DNA of 64,000 nucleotides, taken from positions 34,066-98,065 of the forward strand of contig NPFB01000019.1 in NCBI GenBank assembly GCA_014084085.1. Reading direction: 5' to 3'. The stretch comes from Hondaea fermentalgiana (Eukaryota > Sar > Bigyra > Thraustochytrida > Thraustochytriidae). The position numbers and the translations under genes were made by a program. The notes beneath the pieces were generated by a model. It did not search any database and had not been told where the DNA came from. It saw nothing but the letters and a program-made list of their open reading frames with translations. Of the stretch, positions 40,130-49,923 are shown in pieces; within the stretch, counting starts at the first letter, position 1; every line of letters begins with the position of its first letter.

Positions 40130-40957
40130 CTACTCTTTGGTCGCGAGAATTTCGCCATTGACGTAATAAAAGCAAGCTCCAGGCTTTTCGGCCCAGGCCG
40201 CCCAGTCGTCGCTCATGCGCTGGAGCTCTTCCTTCGAAGCATGGCCATACTCTTGAGCCTGTGCAGAGAAAGCGCTATGCAGCGCGCGCTGCTGCCAGCT
40301 TTGGCCCCACTCGCGACACTCTTCAAGGGTGGTGTATGACACCGTAGAGAAATCGAGGTCCAGAGCGCTCTCTCCAAAACCCGCTTGCATAGCCCAGTGT
40401 CGCAAGTATCGCCCCGCATCAGGTTGTGCCTTGTTCGAAACGCAGGTCGCGCGGTACACGCGACGCCACATGTCCACCGCCGCCATCTCTGGAAAAACCA
40501 GCATGGAGCTGTAGTCTGCCTCACGGACTGCCACGACTCCGCCAACCTTGAGGACGCGACGCATCTCCACCAGCGCCGCCACGGGGTCCACGAGATGCTG
40601 CAGGACCTGGTGCGTGTAAACTACATCAAAGGTCTCGTCCTCGAATGGCAGCTCGTAAACACTTGCTGCTTGCACGCTGACCTTGTCGGCTACATGAGCA
40701 CGTTCTGCCTCTGCGCGGGCGCGCTCGACAATTTCTGGCGCATTATCGAGAGCATCGACCTTGGCGCAATACTTGGCGAGCCCGGCCGTGATCGTTCCTG
40801 GTCCGCATCCAACGTCCAGCAGTCGCGTCGAGTTCTCTTGACAAATGTTTCTGCGCAAAAGGAAGGCCGCGCACGACTCGGCCGTCCGCTTGGCGTGCGA
40901 GTTTACCACGCTTGCGTGGTGTCCGTGCGTGTACACCTCCTTCATGCCTCGCTTCAT
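40130..40957 (-). CDS. Class I SAM-dependent methyltransferase (UbiE/COQ5-like fold)
   Basis: The 275-aa product has SAM motif I LLDVGCGPGTITAGLA at about residues 46-61, an acidic motif II (VDALDNAPE), the post-I region FDVVYTHQVLQHLVDP and a VLKVGGVVAVREADY motif. The N-terminal YTHGHHASVVNSHAKRTAESCAAFLL resembles fungal UbiE-like methyltransferases of unknown substrate. The C-terminus is helical and may form the substrate lid. The frame stays open to 41317. I choose 40957 because the homology begins there and the upstream 120 residues are Arg/Ser-rich. If used, they could act as a targeting peptide. The substrate is unknown. Confidence 0.82.
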   Translation of the reverse strand: MKRGMKEVYTHGHHASVVNSHAKRTAESCAAFLLRRNICQENSTRLLDVGCGPGTITAGLAKYCAKVDALDNAPEIVERARAEAERAHVADKVSVQAASVYELPFEDETFDVVYTHQVLQHLVDPVAALVEMRRVLKVGGVVAVREADYSSMLVFPEMAAVDMWRRVYRATCVSNKAQPDAGRYLRHWAMQAGFGESALDLDFSTVSYTTLEECREWGQSWQQRALHSAFSAQAQEYGHASKEELQRMSDDWAAWAEKPGACFYYVNGEILATKE

Positions 40958-41538
40958 CGTGTCTTGCCCAGCAACCTCGTAGATATCGCACAAGCTGCCT
41001 CCACGGCCAACTCTTCTTGCCTTGCAAGCAGGTCTGCTGCACCACACAGCGTGCAGCCAATGCGGCGTTGACGACTGCCTCTGCGGCCCACGGAAGGATC
41101 GTCGCGCCCGCCGCTGCCGGCGCCTCGCGCAGAACGTTGCGTCGCTGGGTGCTTTGAGATTGGCTCTTTGCGACGATTTCCTTTCGCTCAGGCTGCGTTC
41201 TGAGACCTGGGACTGAATCTTGCACGCGAAGTGACCTAACATTGGCGAGGGGTGGGCTCCGGTGCATTGAGATCGGCCAACAACGAAAGCAGAAGCTAGG
41301 ATCCCGACGGGGATCAATTATATCACTTTTCTCCATCGCAAAAACACAAGCTCCTCGAAACAAAGTTGAACGAAACAAAAGGCGCTCACTGCCTTGGTCC
41401 TCACACACCACAAGGGTAAGAACAATGTGCGTTTCCGATCCGTAAAAAGGCTACTAGCATCAAGAAAAAAAGTATCGAGTTCATCAGTCGGTCAATCAAT
41501 CAGTTTTTAAAAAAGTATGGACCTTCTCCGGACGTGGC
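40958..41538. other. Upstream region of methyltransferase / 3' flank of piggyBac-like gene
   Basis: This 581-bp stretch lies between two minus-strand genes. An open frame continues upstream of the methyltransferase through most of it. I see no other signal. Confidence 0.45.
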
Positions 41539-44500
41539 CTAGGACGAGGAAGAGGACGAAAACGGCGGCGGCGGCGATGGCGCAACGAGCGACGACGGTC
41601 CAGCGTGCTTGTCAGCAGGATGCAAACGCACACGAGCTTCCGAGACATCATTGCGCAAAGAACGCGGCTTCTTTTCGAGCTCGCCACGCTTGATCGAATA
41701 GCTCGAGTGCCACTGCGTCCAACACGAGATGCGCTGCTTTGTGGAATACTTGATTTGCTTATGCAAAACAACATTGCAAAATTCGCAATGCTTGCGCGCA
41801 GCTTCGCCACAAACAACACAGCGTCGCGCCTTTGCCAGCGTTTGTTCCTCGTGCATGTTTGCAGACAGGCGCAGTTGTCGTACTTGCGGGTTGTTCGCCA
41901 TTTCGATAACACCGCGCTTCTTGTCCGGAAAACGAAGTTTTGCATGTGTATCCGCAGAAAGAGCTGGCGTTGGCGTCACCTCGTACATCTGCACAGGCCC
42001 CATGCCCATGGAAGCCCCATACGAGGAATTCAGCAAGGTTCCCGACGTTGTTCCACCATGCGCATTGTTGGATGCGCCTTGTCCGGCGTCCAAACCACGG
42101 TCTTCACGGAGTGACGCCGCCCGCGAGAGCAATTGGAGCGAGAGCTGCTCTACAAAGTCTGCACATGCCACACCCATGTCGCCGTACAAAAACTTGTACA
42201 CACCCTCGAGCTTTTCGTCCCTCCACGCTTGATTTGCGTGCCAAAGCACGGCACTATTTGCCACCGTTGCCAGGAGTTTGCTGGTCACTACTGTGGACTC
42301 CCACGAGACGTCCTCGGGCACTTGTGCGCGAAGTTGTGAGACGAAACGATCGAAAGAGGTCTTTCCGCGACGCGAGCTTGCATACGCACATTCGGCAAAA
42401 CTTCGCAAGCTGTCGAGCGGGGCCACCGGACCTATCTCCTTGCATCGTCTCTGCAGCGCTTGCCAGACCCTCAGCTTGCTCAATATCCCAACGCGAGCCG
42501 AACCCTTGAAAACGCCCGGAACGTCTGCGGCCCTTGCCGCGGCATCTTCTTGGCCGACGACACTCATCCAGGCCCACTTGGCAAAACGCTCGGCCATCTC
42601 CTCCTGGCGGGCCATCCATTGAGTCCGTAAGTCCAACGATATACGCACTAAGACTGCATAGGTCACAGTGCCGCGTGATGCGGCGCAAAAGAGCACACAT
42701 GACGTGCCGAGAACTGCGGCCGCGTGGAAAAGCCGCGGTCGAAACGGAGCCGGGATTAGCTCAAACCATCTCTTCGATCCCGCCGTGCACTCTACGTATG
42801 CGCCATTTTTCGCCGCTGCAGCCTCCGCGGCCATCTCGGCCGCGTCAAGAGTGCACATGAAGATTTCAACAGGGCACAAGATCCGATTTGTTCGGAGGCG
42901 CGTCAAATGACCTGGCCCGTGCACAACGCAAATCGCAGACGGTGCTGTCCCAATTGCAGGCTGGCCTTCGAGATGCAGAAGACCTGGCAAAAAAGCAGCC
43001 TCAACGAACGGGAGGTTCTGAACCAGCTCCAGCGCTTCTCGTGGCGCCCTCGATTTCGGGCGGCGAATCCACTGGTCCACAAAATGATCAGCGATCACCT
43101 CTTCTGAAGGTTCTAAAGCAGATTCTTTCTGACTGCGAACAAGATTTTGTAATTGCAAAGGCAAGGCGTGGGTGCAAAAGCCAGCCGTGTCCTCTGTAAG
43201 AATAAAGGCCTGCATGAGATTGAAATGCAGGCCATGATAGCCCACCTTTGTGATAGGCTCGAGACGTTGGCGCACGATTTTCTCAAGTGTTAACGTTGTG
43301 ACCACCTCATCCGCAGCGAGCGCTCCTGTTTCGAGCGCATTTCGCAAATCAGGCTCGCCACCAGCAGGAAGTTCGCGAACGCTTGTCTCTGCATCGTGAA
43401 GTTGGGAACTCCACTCATATTCATCGCTATATGCAGACCAACGTTGCGATCTCGCCGGCACTTCAGTCTTGTCCGCGTTCCCGACGTCCTTTATTGACAG
43501 CACGTGCGGGCCACTTGTCCATTCGGGAATGTGATAATCCTCTGCAAAGAGGACTGCGCTTCCTCGTTCTGGGCGCTCGGGGTCAGCCACAAGCAGCTCA
43601 TTAAAGGCCTTTAATTGAGATCCGCGCTTGGCTGTTGTTGACAACCCCGCAACGTCCTCACTGAGGTCTGCTGTTTGTTGCTGCTGCTGTTCCAGCGCGA
43701 TGTAACACTCAACGTCACTGCCGCCGTGCTTCTGCATTGGCGAGCGTATTGCGACCGCGCGAGCCTCGAACGAGACGTGGCTCAGCGATTTGACCTTGAA
43801 ATTTTCAAGACGGGCTGTCGCAACGCAGGAATCCCCGCTCTGGCAAGCTGGAATTAGAAAAGCCGGAAAGCTTGCCGTATCAGCGTTCGCCTTGGCGACA
43901 ACGCCACAGCCCATGATTGCACAGCGAAGCAAAGATTCCGTGCCGGAACCCTCGGCCTCGAACGAAACGCGGACGTCGCTGAGCGTTTCCAAAAGGCGAG
44001 AATTCTTCATTTGACGAAGGGCACGAATCAATAGGTCTTCCGGGCGCGCGCGCCCAAGCGAATGCACACTGAACAAATGAATTGGAAAGACGGCATCGTA
44101 ACACGACATTGTAAGGTTTTCATCGTTGGTTACGTCGCTGCCCTGGCCTCGCGGGGAACACAATCCAAGTGTGCTGGGCATACCCTTTGACAGCGCCACG
44201 CAATGCTTTCCAAAATCGAGACGTCGCATCATGAATTGGGATAATGAGAGTTCGAGCGCCTCGTACGGGTCGGTGCTATTGCTCATGGGATGCTCGTGGT
44301 CGAACGCACTGAGGTAATATTGGAGTTCCGCGAATCGATCCAAACTAAGAATGGCGTCGACGCCGCTGCGTCTAGACACCACGCAGACGCCCTCGAGAGC
44401 ACGGAAGGCGTTTTCTGCCGAGGTTCCGCTCAAATGAAGCCAAAACATCATGGCCATGAGCGAAAGCAGTTCCCACTCCTCTGGTGGTTTGGCTGCTTGC

Positions 44501-45054
44501 GCGGAAATCATGCGTTTGCGGGTCCATTCAAATATTTGGGTGCGGGCGTTGCCAATTACATAAAAGAAGGCATCGAGGACAGATACGCTGCTGTCAAGGC
44601 CCAGTGTCGCCTCGGGCCAGATCACGTCGAGCTTCTGCATGACGCTCGTCACGTGCTGATTCGCTTCTCGTTCGATTGCCTCTGCCTCCGAAGGCAGAAT
44701 CACTCGGAGCTTTGGAGCTTCAGGCATCATCTCCCAGACGATGCCGGCAGAAACGCACCTTTTCGGGTTGTCGTTCGCGCCATTTTGCGCGTCGTCGCCA
44801 TTTTCCCTCGCAGCCACGGACTCTTCCGGCCCTGGCTCTGGCGCCGAGGCCTCTAGGCGTCTCCTCTTCGTTGCTCGGCCCGCCTGATCGGAGTACTTTT
44901 CGCACCTTTCGTCGCTGGCATCCGCATGGCCTTCTTGGCCGCACGCCGGGCAGCTCTCCATCTCGTCCTCGCAGATCTCCGACTCCTGATCTAGATCCCG
45001 ATTCTTCACCACCTGCTCCACGACCTGCTCCACGACCACGTCCTCGTACAGCAC
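41539..45054 (-). CDS. PiggyBac-transposase-like (PGBD-type) domesticated protein
   Basis: The 1171-aa product has pieces that fit the piggyBac transposase layout. The N-terminal core-like segment is at about 195-252 (MMFWLHLSG, then SLDRFAELQYYLSAFD). Distant DDE-fold-like stretches follow, and a C-terminal cysteine ribbon lies at 1077-1116 (RRCVVCGEAARKHCEFCNVVLH, later CWTQWHSSY), as in the DDE_Tnp_1_7 zinc ribbon. There is also an N-terminal C-x2-C-x4-H knuckle near 35-51 and a KRRR basic patch near 63. I cannot identify an intact Asp triad. The length, about twice a normal piggyBac transposase, and the single long frame without clear terminal repeats argue for a domesticated host gene. 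The assignment is moderate, not firm. Confidence 0.5.
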   Translation of the reverse strand: MLYEDVVVEQVVEQVVKNRDLDQESEICEDEMESCPACGQEGHADASDERCEKYSDQAGRATKRRRLEASAPEPGPEESVAARENGDDAQNGANDNPKRCVSAGIVWEMMPEAPKLRVILPSEAEAIEREANQHVTSVMQKLDVIWPEATLGLDSSVSVLDAFFYVIGNARTQIFEWTRKRMISAQAAKPPEEWELLSLMAMMFWLHLSGTSAENAFRALEGVCVVSRRSGVDAILSLDRFAELQYYLSAFDHEHPMSNSTDPYEALELSLSQFMMRRLDFGKHCVALSKGMPSTLGLCSPRGQGSDVTNDENLTMSCYDAVFPIHLFSVHSLGRARPEDLLIRALRQMKNSRLLETLSDVRVSFEAEGSGTESLLRCAIMGCGVVAKANADTASFPAFLIPACQSGDSCVATARLENFKVKSLSHVSFEARAVAIRSPMQKHGGSDVECYIALEQQQQQTADLSEDVAGLSTTAKRGSQLKAFNELLVADPERPERGSAVLFAEDYHIPEWTSGPHVLSIKDVGNADKTEVPARSQRWSAYSDEYEWSSQLHDAETSVRELPAGGEPDLRNALETGALAADEVVTTLTLEKIVRQRLEPITKVGYHGLHFNLMQAFILTEDTAGFCTHALPLQLQNLVRSQKESALEPSEEVIADHFVDQWIRRPKSRAPREALELVQNLPFVEAAFLPGLLHLEGQPAIGTAPSAICVVHGPGHLTRLRTNRILCPVEIFMCTLDAAEMAAEAAAAKNGAYVECTAGSKRWFELIPAPFRPRLFHAAAVLGTSCVLFCAASRGTVTYAVLVRISLDLRTQWMARQEEMAERFAKWAWMSVVGQEDAAARAADVPGVFKGSARVGILSKLRVWQALQRRCKEIGPVAPLDSLRSFAECAYASSRRGKTSFDRFVSQLRAQVPEDVSWESTVVTSKLLATVANSAVLWHANQAWRDEKLEGVYKFLYGDMGVACADFVEQLSLQLLSRAASLREDRGLDAGQGASNNAHGGTTSGTLLNSSYGASMGMGPVQMYEVTPTPALSADTHAKLRFPDKKRGVIEMANNPQVRQLRLSANMHEEQTLAKARRCVVCGEAARKHCEFCNVVLHKQIKYSTKQRISCWTQWHSSYSIKRGELEKKPRSLRNDVSEARVRLHPADKHAGPSSLVAPSPPPPFSSSSSS

Positions 45055-45880
45055 CGCGAGCTAGCGCCGGGAAGGCCCGCTCGCGCGCCCGCCCGCCCGC
45101 CCGCCCGCCCGCCCGCTCGCCCGCTCGCTCGCTCCTCCGCCGGCGCGGGGAAGCTGCTTCTCGCTCTGCGCGAAGACAAGACTGCCCGACTCCGCCACGT
45201 CAGCCTCCGAGTCGAGCGAGTCGAGCCGGCGCGAGAGCCGCGGAAGAGAACGGGCCTCGGGCCACGAGAGAACAGAACGGGACGAACCTGCGCAGTCCCC
45301 CGGGCTGGTGCGCGCGGCGCCGCGGCCGTGGCTAACGGATCGTTTTTGGTTTCGGGTTCTTTTGTTCTGGTTGGGATTTTTTAAAATGCAGGTTGAGCTT
45401 CTCTCTTGTAGTTGCTGGTCGAGACGGCATAGCTGGCCTGGTCTGGCAAGCAGGAAGGGAGGCTTGCTTGCTTGCTTGCTTGGTGTGGTTGCTCTTTTGC
45501 GAGGGCGGCGCGGAGCCTTTTTCTCTTTTTTTCTTTTTTTTTTTTCATTCTTCTTGCTTTTGTCGAGCTCACGAGGTGAGAACTCCGTCTTCGTAAAAAA
45601 ATTAGGATTGCAAGTTGAGAAAAACGTGCGTGACAAGAATCGTATAGGAAAAACGAGAGTTTTCTCTGCGTGTGAGTGATTGCATCAAATCTGCGCGTCG
45701 TGGAGATCGACAAAAGGGAGCAAGCAGTCTCAGACGAGGCCTTTTTCGCGCGGCGCGGTAACCAAGACTGGCGCCGCGCAGGTTGCCTAGACCGCACAGG
45801 TTCTGACGGATCGGCAAGACGCGACCGAGCATCGCCGGCGTGTCGAGGAGATTACACCGGGCGGCTAAGCGATACGAATC
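45055..45880. other. Divergent promoter region with CCCG and CTTG repeats
   Basis: This 826-bp stretch lies between the piggyBac-like gene and the 247-aa gene. A CCCG/CTCG run at about 45085-45134 abuts the former's start, and a CTTG run lies at 45461-45482. A T-rich tract at 45520-45545 is flanked by purines. No gene is supported. Confidence 0.55.
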
Positions 45881-46624
45881 ATGTACACCACCAAGGAAGT
45901 GCACAAGATGGCCGGCGTCAAGTTTCTTGGCGGCGGCCCGCAAAAGAAGCAAAAGGAGTCCGAGAGATTTACCGGCAAGCAAATGAGCGCCAAGTTCCCC
46001 AAGTCCGGCAACGTTAGTACGCCAGGCGTCCTCTTCTCCATCCTGCCCGGAGGCAAGCCTGATCCTTACGGCATCAAGAACTCGTACCTGAAGCGCTTTC
46101 CACCCGAGTCCCGCAAGCAGGGTTTCGGCTCGGGAGATGCTCCAAAGCACGACGAATTTATGAATGGCCAACGCGCAGATCAGCACAAGAATGCCCTCGA
46201 GAAATCTGTCGTGTCAGAGAAGGAGTGGGCGCTGCGCAGAGGTCCGTACGACGCTCAAATCTCGCAACTGGAATCTAAGCTTCGCGATATCGAAGCCTCG
46301 CACCCTGACCTTGCTGTCGGAGAACGTTCCGAGGACGACTATGTGGCTCATGTCCCAAAGCGTCTCTACGATATTGGTCGCAATGCGCACACGGAGGTGT
46401 TTCTGCACGACGGACGAGACAACTTTTACTCGCACAAACGTTGTGCGCGTCGAGAGAAGCCCCGACACGTCGCAGGCAATGCGACCACAAGCATGCAGTA
46501 TGGCAAGGGCAAATACCCGCGCGGGCTCGACAAGATCACGATTCCAGGCGTTATGGGCGGTGGAGGTGGTGGTGGCTCTTTTCTCGACCACGGCCATCTA
46601 CAAGTTGGCGACCACCACCACTAA
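45881..46624 (+). CDS. Hypothetical protein, possibly cilium-associated
   Basis: I do not recognise this 247-aa protein with certainty. It is basic and Gly/Lys-rich, without signal peptide or membrane segment. The stretch YLKRFPPESRKQGFGSGDAPKHDEFMNGQRADQHKNALEKE-like at about residues 69-112 recalls a motif seen in flagellar proteins of algae and protists (a Gly-Phe-Gly-Ser/Thr then Lys-Arg/His-Asp-Glu-Phe pattern). A Gly run lies near residue 226, and the tail ends in HHH. If the organism is a thraustochytrid it makes flagellate zoospores, which would fit. The function is speculative. Confidence 0.6.
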   Translation: MYTTKEVHKMAGVKFLGGGPQKKQKESERFTGKQMSAKFPKSGNVSTPGVLFSILPGGKPDPYGIKNSYLKRFPPESRKQGFGSGDAPKHDEFMNGQRADQHKNALEKSVVSEKEWALRRGPYDAQISQLESKLRDIEASHPDLAVGERSEDDYVAHVPKRLYDIGRNAHTEVFLHDGRDNFYSHKRCARREKPRHVAGNATTSMQYGKGKYPRGLDKITIPGVMGGGGGGGSFLDHGHLQVGDHHH

Positions 46625-47314
46625 GGTGAATGAATTCTATACCTGGCATGCGCGTGAACCGTTTCACACGTCACGTCGGTTCGCTATGGCACGATGCAGT
46701 AACATTTACTTTGGGGTGGCCAATTCTTTTGCACGAGAACTTGAAATGCTGTCCACAAGTTTTGTTTGATCTTATCGTGCAGGTATACAAATGCGTGTTG
46801 CTTTAATTTTAAAGAAAACAAATGGCAATCTTTGTGATCCGCAAATCACCACATGAGCGCTCGTACGCCTTGTTCAACGGTCCATACCACGACACGTACA
46901 GCGTTGTTCTGGTCATTCCAAAAATATTACTTGTCATTGGAAAGTCAACCATTGGTTTCAGGAAAAAAGTAACATGTGACCAGCCAGAAAGCTATAAGAC
47001 CCTCTTGTTCGTTGCACAAGAAATCGAGCGTTGAATAAAATGCGACGCTTGCGCGTTCTCTGAGGTCTGACCTTGGATCTTCACATCGTAGCCTCTCGAT
47101 TCATACGTGATGGACAAGCAAGGAACTTGCTTGTAAAGCTTGGTTGGAGTAGTTGTAAGTAAAGGACAGTCAAACGCCTGGGACAGCCACCACAATACTA
47201 AAACACGTAAGCACTCATGAACGCAAAAATGTCATTATCTTCACCATCATCATCATCATCAATCAACATCAGTAGCAGCAGCAATAACAGCAGCACTATG
47301 GCAGAGGCATTGCG
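46625..47314. other. Convergent 3' region with trinucleotide repeats
   Basis: This 690-bp AT-richer stretch contains CAT and CAG-type repeats at about 47242-47297 close to the permease stop. A 70-aa open frame at 46822-47034 has no domain and weak coding character. I do not call it. Confidence 0.55.
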
Positions 47315-49129
47315 TTACGAAGGGGTCGCCGGCGAGCTGGATTCATAAAAATACTGAATATGTCCCTGACGCTGCATTCCATGATAGAGCATCATGCCCA
47401 CAATGAGGGCAACGCCATTAATGAGAATGGAGATCCAGGAAATGAGACTCGTCGCCACAACCACCCCGCCGAGCAGGATGGGAACAGACACGTAAAGCGC
47501 GAGCAAGGTCATATTCTCAATTGGAAGACGATACGGACGGCGCAGGTCTGGCTGTACGAGGCGCAGCTTGAGGAAAGCCACAAGCTCGAGCATGGCTGAC
47601 AAGCAGCTGAAAAGATTCGAGATGACCACAATGGCGTTAAAGTCGAGCGCCACTAGCGCAGAAATCACGCAAAGTGCAAAGGCGATGGACACATAGGGGG
47701 ACCCCGTCCCGTCTTTACGCGCCCCAAAGATGGAAGGCATGAGACCCGTTCGGGCCATGCCGCACAGCTGCCACGAGTCTTCGAAGACTTCGGCCGTGTA
47801 CATGCCAGCATTGGCGGCAAAGGACACAATGACGATCCAAAGCGCCATGCCTTGGCCCACCTGCTTTTGCCCAATTACGGAAAACCAACCCTCATCCCAA
47901 CAGTGCCAGTCGGGCTTGTTCGCCATCGTAAAGACGGTCAGAGGAATCACATAGGTAGTCAGTACGAGCGCGAGCGCAGCAAAGAGCCCGCGCGGGTACG
48001 ACCGACCCGGATTGCGCACCTCGCCTGCGCACGTTGATGCCGCGTCAAAACCCGAAAGATTCCAGTATAGTACGGAAATGAGCTGTGCCCAGTCCTCCAT
48101 CGTCCCATGCTCGCGCGATTCGAGAAGCCGCGCCGGCTTGATTTCCTGCGTGGCGACCACGTAAATCGACTGAAAGGCAAAGGGAAGGATGACCAAACAG
48201 GCCAGCAGCGTCATGCCGCGTCCGAACGACTTGGCGCCGCAAATGTTCGGCAACGCAAAGACAAGCACCATGCCCAGCTTGACGAGGTACTCTTCGTACC
48301 ATTTGGTGCCAAAGGGCTCATTTTCGGAACCGAGCGAATCACCATCCGCAAATGACCAAAAGTTGTTCTCTGTGCTCGGCGTGACGGTATTGTTGCAGTA
48401 CTTGAGCCAGTCGGGATCAATGTCTCCGCTATCACCGCCGTCAATGGGCTTTGACCAATCACCGCGAAGGATCTGGGCCGCCGTATCGAACGCAAGCACG
48501 GGGTAGATTGCGGTGTCGATGACGCCGGACAGCCAGCTCCAGTAGGCCTCCTGGAAGCCCCAAAATGTGCCAAAGGCCTCGGCCACCCAGATCGAGTATC
48601 CGCCGTCGTCTGGGAAGGCAGAGGAGAGTTCTGCCGTGACCATGACGAGCGGGAGCGCCCACATGACGGCAAAAGCGGCGAGACCGAGCAGGCCGGGCAA
48701 GGGGCCCATACTGGAGATGAGCTCCTCTGATCCCCATGGCCCGCCGCTCACGTTAAAGTAAGTAATGAAACAGATGCCCATCCAGCCAAGAGGTTTGTCA
48801 TGCTTGTTCGAGTTCACCGCCTGCATGATGAAGGACTCGCTCTGCGACCGCGTGCGCAGTCGCCTCGAGCTCATCGAGCTCCACGGCGAGCCAAAACCGT
48901 TCACGCCATCCTCGTCCGAGGACATTGACGCCGAGTCTGCCAGGAGATCGTGCGCGCCTTCTGCGGCCCAGTCGTCAATGAGCGCCGTATTGTCGCCCTC
49001 CTCGAGCAGGGGTTCCAGCATCCCAACGCGGTGGTGGTCGCCGCCGCCGCCGCCGCTCTCAGAGACCATCGCGCTCGCGTCACCTCCGCCGCTGGCGCCG
49101 CCGCCGACGCTGGCCGACCCGAGCGTCAT
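47315..49129 (-). CDS. Amino acid/polyamine permease (APC superfamily, plant PUT/LAT-like)
   Basis: The 604-aa protein has a long polar N-terminus (1-110, Ser/Gly/Asp-rich) followed by about 11-12 membrane helices. The first helix region FITYFNVSGGPWGSEELISSMGPLPGLLG and the motifs TAELSSAFPDDGGYSIWV and WGFQEAYWSWLSGVIDTAIYPVL match the polyamine-uptake (PUT/RMV1) branch of APC transporters. It probably moves polyamines or amino acids with protons at the plasma membrane or an endomembrane. The ATG at 49129 follows a GC-rich leader and the third gap. Upstream sequence across the gap in the same frame is not part of this protein. Confidence 0.88.
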   Translation of the reverse strand: MTLGSASVGGGASGGGDASAMVSESGGGGGDHHRVGMLEPLLEEGDNTALIDDWAAEGAHDLLADSASMSSDEDGVNGFGSPWSSMSSRRLRTRSQSESFIMQAVNSNKHDKPLGWMGICFITYFNVSGGPWGSEELISSMGPLPGLLGLAAFAVMWALPLVMVTAELSSAFPDDGGYSIWVAEAFGTFWGFQEAYWSWLSGVIDTAIYPVLAFDTAAQILRGDWSKPIDGGDSGDIDPDWLKYCNNTVTPSTENNFWSFADGDSLGSENEPFGTKWYEEYLVKLGMVLVFALPNICGAKSFGRGMTLLACLVILPFAFQSIYVVATQEIKPARLLESREHGTMEDWAQLISVLYWNLSGFDAASTCAGEVRNPGRSYPRGLFAALALVLTTYVIPLTVFTMANKPDWHCWDEGWFSVIGQKQVGQGMALWIVIVSFAANAGMYTAEVFEDSWQLCGMARTGLMPSIFGARKDGTGSPYVSIAFALCVISALVALDFNAIVVISNLFSCLSAMLELVAFLKLRLVQPDLRRPYRLPIENMTLLALYVSVPILLGGVVVATSLISWISILINGVALIVGMMLYHGMQRQGHIQYFYESSSPATPS

Positions 49130-49220
49130 GGCGAGAGCCCGCGCGCGGCGCGCGGAGCGGCTGTCGTCGGGATAGTGGTTCTGGCCGAGTCTGTTCTGCC
49201 GCTGTTCGTGCGTCGCCCCG

Positions 49221-49253
49221 GCCTCGCCTCGCCTCGCCTCGCCTCGCCTCGCC
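49221..49253. repeat. GCCTC pentanucleotide repeat ending at a gap
   Basis: About six and a half GCCTC units run into the N run. The repeat may be why assembly failed here. Confidence 0.9.
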
Positions 49254-49353
49254 NNNNNNNNNNNNNNNNNNNNNNNNNNNNNNNNNNNNNNNNNNNNNNN
49301 NNNNNNNNNNNNNNNNNNNNNNNNNNNNNNNNNNNNNNNNNNNNNNNNNNNNN
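49254..49353. other. Assembly gap (100 N)
   Basis: Exactly 100 N. The true size is unknown and the flanks may not be truly adjacent. Confidence 0.99.
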
Positions 49354-49410
49354 TGTAGTCGATGGCCTCGTCCACGCCGAGCTCGTCCTTGAGCCACTGG
49401 CACTTTCCCG
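49354..49410 (-). pseudogene. Fragment resembling MDR (quinone/zinc) oxidoreductase next to gap
   Basis: The minus strand encodes AGKCQWLKDELGVDEAIDY up to the gap. This fits the segment after the second Rossmann strand in medium-chain dehydrogenases/reductases (consensus-like EKC-x-WL-x-ELG-x-D-x-AI-x-Y). Sequence upstream of it in the same frame does not continue the family. It may be a pseudogene scrap, an exon of an incompletely assembled gene, or a wrong join. Confidence 0.4.
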
Positions 49411-49923
49411 CGCGCCCGCGCACGCCGCGGCTCGAAGAGCTGGGGCTCGCGCTCTCTCGCGCGCGCGTCGAAGGTTTCCCGCGTCGAGGATCTGCTTGCT
49501 CAGCTTGTTCTGGCTGGGTTTGTTTTGCTGATCCTGGTGTACTGACAACGAATGAGGGTCAGGCTGCCTTGGGCCCGGTCATGATGATGATGACGAGGAG
49601 ACCCGGATTGACATGGCACGAGGCGGGCGTACGCTCGTCGTAGAGAGAGGCTGGCGCACGAGGGTTGGCGGAAGGACGGATGGAGAGAAAGGGAGAAAGA
49701 AAGAACTTGAGAAGATAAGATGCTGGTTGCCGATGACGACTCCACGGCACTGGCTATGGCTCTGGAGGTTTGGAGCGCCCGAGGCGAAGAAAGCAAGGGC
49801 GGACGATAAGAGCGCAGCAACGGCCATTGTGGCGGAAAGGGGAAAGCAGAAAAGAGAAAATGGGATGAATTGACAAGAGGCGAGAACAGTTTTCGGTTGT
49901 TCTCTTTGAAGAGAGGGGATTTG

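Larger units (their letters stand above)
49130..49923. other. Permease 5' flank with gap and a possible oxidoreductase fragment
   Basis: This 794-bp stretch has a GCCTC repeat (49221-49253) directly abutting the gap at 49254-49353. On the far side, minus-strand positions 49354-49410 encode a fragment resembling an MDR oxidoreductase. The rest (49560-49923) has no supported gene. Confidence 0.5.

Noticed and set aside
41499..45390. TTAA target-site duplication around the piggyBac-like gene
   Set aside because: TTAA occurs on both sides, but only within T/A runs, and I found no matching terminal inverted repeats.
46822..47034. 70-aa open frame in the convergent 3' region
   Set aside because: AT-rich, without the codon bias of neighbouring genes and with no domain.
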